Source: Demetria terragena DSM 11295 (GTDB taxonomy: Bacteria > Actinomycetota > Actinomycetes > Actinomycetales > Dermatophilaceae). From it: a DNA stretch of 64,000 nucleotides. The stretch spans positions 1,736,001-1,800,000 of the forward strand of contig NZ_AQXW01000004.1 of the NCBI RefSeq assembly GCF_000376825.1, written 5' to 3'. The notes beneath the pieces are model-generated. The model worked only from the letters and a program-made list of their open reading frames with translations. It had not been told where the DNA came from and searched no databases. Made by a program: the position numbers and the translations under genes. This document shows, piece after piece, positions 61,865-64,000 of the stretch; the first letter of the stretch is position 1; each line of letters begins with the position of its first letter.

Positions 61865-63430
61865 ATGCACACGGAGACGCCCGGACCCGGACAACACCTC
61901 CTGCAGATGCGGGACATCACCAAGCGATTTCCCGGGGTCTTGGCTCTCTCCGAGGTCAACCTGACGGTGTCCGTCGGCGAGGTCCATGCCATCTGCGGTG
62001 AGAACGGTGCCGGCAAGTCGACGCTGATGAAGGTGCTGTCCGGCGTCTACCCCCACGGCTCCTACGACGGCGAAATCCTCTACCGGGGAACTCCCGCCGC
62101 CTTCCGGACCATCCGGGACTCCGAGTCCGAGGGCATCGTCATCATCCACCAGGAACTCGCGCTGATCCCCGAGTTGTCGATCACCGAGAACATCTTCCTC
62201 GGCAACGAACCCGCGCGACGGGGCGTCATTGACTGGGGCCAAGCCAAGCAACGGGCCCGGGAACTCATGGACTGGGTGGGCCTTCGTGAAGACCCTGACA
62301 CGGCCATCAAGGAGATCGGCGTCGGTAAGCAACAACTGGTCGAGATCGCCAAGGCGCTCAATAAGGACGTCAAGCTCCTCATCTTGGATGAGCCCACCGC
62401 CGCTCTGAATGAGAACGACTCCGCACATCTGCTTGGTTTGATCAGCGATCTGCGCGAGCGCGGCATCACTTCAATCATGATTAGTCACAAGCTCGGCGAG
62501 ATCGAAGCCGTCGCCGACTCCATCACGATTCTGCGGGACGGGCGCTCCATCGAGACTCTCGATGTGCGGGCCGGGCAGGTTGATGAGGACCGCATCATCC
62601 GTGGCATGGTCGGCCGCACCCTCGGACACCGCTTCCCAGATCGCAGCGGAACCGCTGGCCCGGTCTTCTTTGAGGTACGTGACTGGACCGTTCGCCACCC
62701 GCGCGCCGCCGATCGCCTGGTGTGCAAAAACGCCTCATTCACCGTCCGTCGGGGCGAGATCGTGGGCTTTGCCGGTCTGATGGGGGCGGGGCGTACCGAA
62801 CTCGCTCGCTCGATCTTCGGTCGCTCCTACGGCGGGTATGTCTCGGGCACGATCATCAAAGACGGCCGCGAGATCGCCCCCACGAGCGTCGCCGCCGCCA
62901 TCGCCGAGGGTTTGGGCTACGTCACCGAAGACCGCAAGAGTCTCGGACTCAACCTGCTCGACGACATCAAGCGGACCACCGTCAGCGCGGCCCTCGACTC
63001 CATCTCCCGGCGCAGCGTCGTGAACGCGCACGAAGAGCACCGCGTCGCCGAGGGGTACCGGCAGAAGTTGCGTACTAAGGCCCCGTCCGTTGACGTCGGC
63101 GTGTCCAAACTGTCCGGCGGCAACCAGCAAAAGGTCGTCCTGGCCAAGTGGCTCTTTACCGACCCAGACCTCCTGATCTTGGATGAACCCACCCGCGGCA
63201 TCGACGTGGGCGCCAAGGCTGAAATCTACGGGTTCATCAACGAACTGGCCGACCAGGGGAAAGGCGTCATCGTCATCTCCTCCGAGCTACCCGAACTCTT
63301 GGGTCTTTCCGATCGCATCTACACCCTCTTCGAGGGCTCCATCACCGGTGAGCTCGCTCGTGGGCAAGCCGACCAGGAGTCCTTGATGCGCCTCATGACC
63401 CAGCCGTCCGCCCACACCCGAACCGCCTGA
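61865..63430 (+). CDS. Sugar ABC transporter ATPase (XylG/GguA type, two ABC domains)
   Basis: A 521-residue double ATPase of the ribose/xylose/galactose family. The first domain has Walker [10 protein letters not shown], signature region [15 protein letters not shown] and Walker [12 protein letters not shown]. The second has GLMGAGRTE as a degenerate Walker A, signature [14 protein letters not shown] and Walker [32 protein letters not shown] is a family segment. ATG 61865 is preceded by GGAGGG at 5 bases. It follows the ROK regulator and leads into the permease. Confidence 0.93.
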   Translation: MHTETPGPGQHLLQMRDITKRFPGVLALSEVNLTVSVGEVHAICGENGAGKSTLMKVLSGVYPHGSYDGEILYRGTPAAFRTIRDSESEGIVIIHQELALIPELSITENIFLGNEPARRGVIDWGQAKQRARELMDWVGLREDPDTAIKEIGVGKQQLVEIAKALNKDVKLLILDEPTAALNENDSAHLLGLISDLRERGITSIMISHKLGEIEAVADSITILRDGRSIETLDVRAGQVDEDRIIRGMVGRTLGHRFPDRSGTAGPVFFEVRDWTVRHPRAADRLVCKNASFTVRRGEIVGFAGLMGAGRTELARSIFGRSYGGYVSGTIIKDGREIAPTSVAAAIAEGLGYVTEDRKSLGLNLLDDIKRTTVSAALDSISRRSVVNAHEEHRVAEGYRQKLRTKAPSVDVGVSKLSGGNQQKVVLAKWLFTDPDLLILDEPTRGIDVGAKAEIYGFINELADQGKGVIVISSELPELLGLSDRIYTLFEGSITGELARGQADQESLMRLMTQPSAHTRTA

Positions 63431-63456
63431 CTCGGCCACGAAGGAATCCCGACGCC

Positions 63457-64000
63457 ATGAACGCTCCTGCCGATCCTCCGGTCGCCGCTTCGCACCTCGA
63501 ACCCGAGGCCGAGGTACGTGGCGGTAACGCCTTGAACCAGCTCTTCGGTGGAAACCTCCGCCAGTTCGGCATGGTGGGTGCCCTGCTCCTCATCGTGGTG
63601 GTCTTCCAGGTCTCGACCGGGGGCACGCTGTTGACCTCCGATAACCTCATGGCGCTCCTCAACGGCAACGCCTACATCCTGGTCCTCGCCATCGGCATGG
63701 TCATGGTCATCATCGCCGGGCACATCGACCTCTCGGTCGGCTCCGTCGCAGCCTTCGTGGCCATTCTGGTGGCCAAGTCCGTCACCGAATGGGGATGGCC
63801 CTGGTGGTTGTCGGTCCTGTTGGGGCTGGGCGTGGGTCTCCTGGTCGGTCTCTGGCAGGGCGTCTGGGTGGCATACATCGGTGTTCCCGCGTTCATCGTG
63901 ACCTTGGCGGGAATGCTCATCTTCCGCGGTGCCAACCAGTTGGTCGGTAACTCCCAATCGGTCCCCGTGCCCGAGCAGATCCAGTACCTCGGCGGTGGAT
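63457..64000 (+). CDS. Sugar ABC transporter permease (XylH/GguB type), partial
   Basis: The first 181 codons of a permease that continues past the right edge. After a polar N-terminus (MNAPADPPVAASHLEPEAEV) come several membrane helices. The segment ILVLAIGMVMVIIAGHIDLS and VGSVAAFVAILVA is the hallmark of the XylH/RbsC family. AAGGAA precedes the ATG by 10 bases. No periplasmic binding-protein gene lies upstream, so it is expected after this gene. Confidence 0.9.
   Translation, partial: MNAPADPPVAASHLEPEAEVRGGNALNQLFGGNLRQFGMVGALLLIVVVFQVSTGGTLLTSDNLMALLNGNAYILVLAIGMVMVIIAGHIDLSVGSVAAFVAILVAKSVTEWGWPWWLSVLLGLGVGLLVGLWQGVWVAYIGVPAFIVTLAGMLIFRGANQLVGNSQSVPVPEQIQYLGGG

Overview
The window is 64 kb of dense, high-GC bacterial DNA. 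Gene content points to an actinobacterium (Actinomycetota), perhaps a Micrococcales-type lineage: IdeR/DtxR-type iron boxes, a DesK/NarL-type two-component system, cydABDC in one run, many short ATGA/GTGA overlaps, DivIVA-motif and Gln/Pro-rich small membrane proteins, and secreted SH3 and peptidoglycan-binding proteins. I see no rRNA, tRNA, CRISPR array, phage or transposase gene. The genus cannot be fixed from the sequence alone.

Layout. 0-9.5 kb: an alpha/beta hydrolase, a HAD phosphatase, a GABA-type permease, paaI-paaK, a secreted tripeptidyl-aminopeptidase-like lipoprotein, a DivIVA-motif protein, galE and an ASCH-domain protein. 9.6-12.4 kb: an iron-controlled block (siderophore-interacting reductase, ornithine/lysine N-monooxygenase, panD) with two good iron boxes. 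12.4-14.4 kb: argS, carrying a tandem in-frame palindromic insertion. 14.4-14.97 kb: the only long intergenic stretch, built of repeats. 15-18.4 kb: ABC-2 exporter plus histidine kinase/response regulator, all overlapping. 18.4-25.4 kb: cydA-cydB-cydD-cydC-blaI-M56 peptidase, with two BlaI-like dyads before cydA. 25.5-34.6 kb: housekeeping and small genes (DUF4282 protein, VOC proteins, purB, rRNA/tRNA methyltransferase, glutathione peroxidase, HAD hydrolase, serS). 35-46.3 kb: purine (urate) catabolism: NCS2 permease, uricase, HIU hydrolase, OHCU decarboxylase and IclR regulator leftward; malic enzyme and a CitE-like TIM-barrel protein rightward; an arylamine N-acetyltransferase; then glycerate kinase, allantoinase and ureidoglycine aminohydrolase. 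46.5-52.8 kb: GH38 alpha-mannosidase with a sugar ABC importer. 52.9-55 kb: a decayed AbiEi-like gene, pheA and a DUF4446 protein. 55-60.5 kb: two paralogous membrane proteins with degenerate alkaline-phosphatase-like domains flanking a GT87-type glycosyltransferase. 60.6-64 kb: ROK regulator and a xylose/galactose-type ABC importer that runs off the right edge.

The most striking signal is a family of palindromic elements (arms of the type GGTCTCGA...TCGAGACC and CTCGACCAGCG). They lie between genes but also inside four protein-coding genes (paaI, argS, cydA, the GH38 mannosidase), five insertions in all. Every one keeps the frame open, and three share the same orientation and reading frame, so the same peptide (GLDT...) is added to unrelated proteins. 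This resembles the palindromic protein-coding insertions known from Rickettsia. The second notable idea is a BlaI/M56 switch built into the cytochrome bd operon. The third is the pseudo-phosphatase/GT87/pseudo-phosphatase envelope locus. All functional statements are from reading the sequence and family knowledge; no database search was run.
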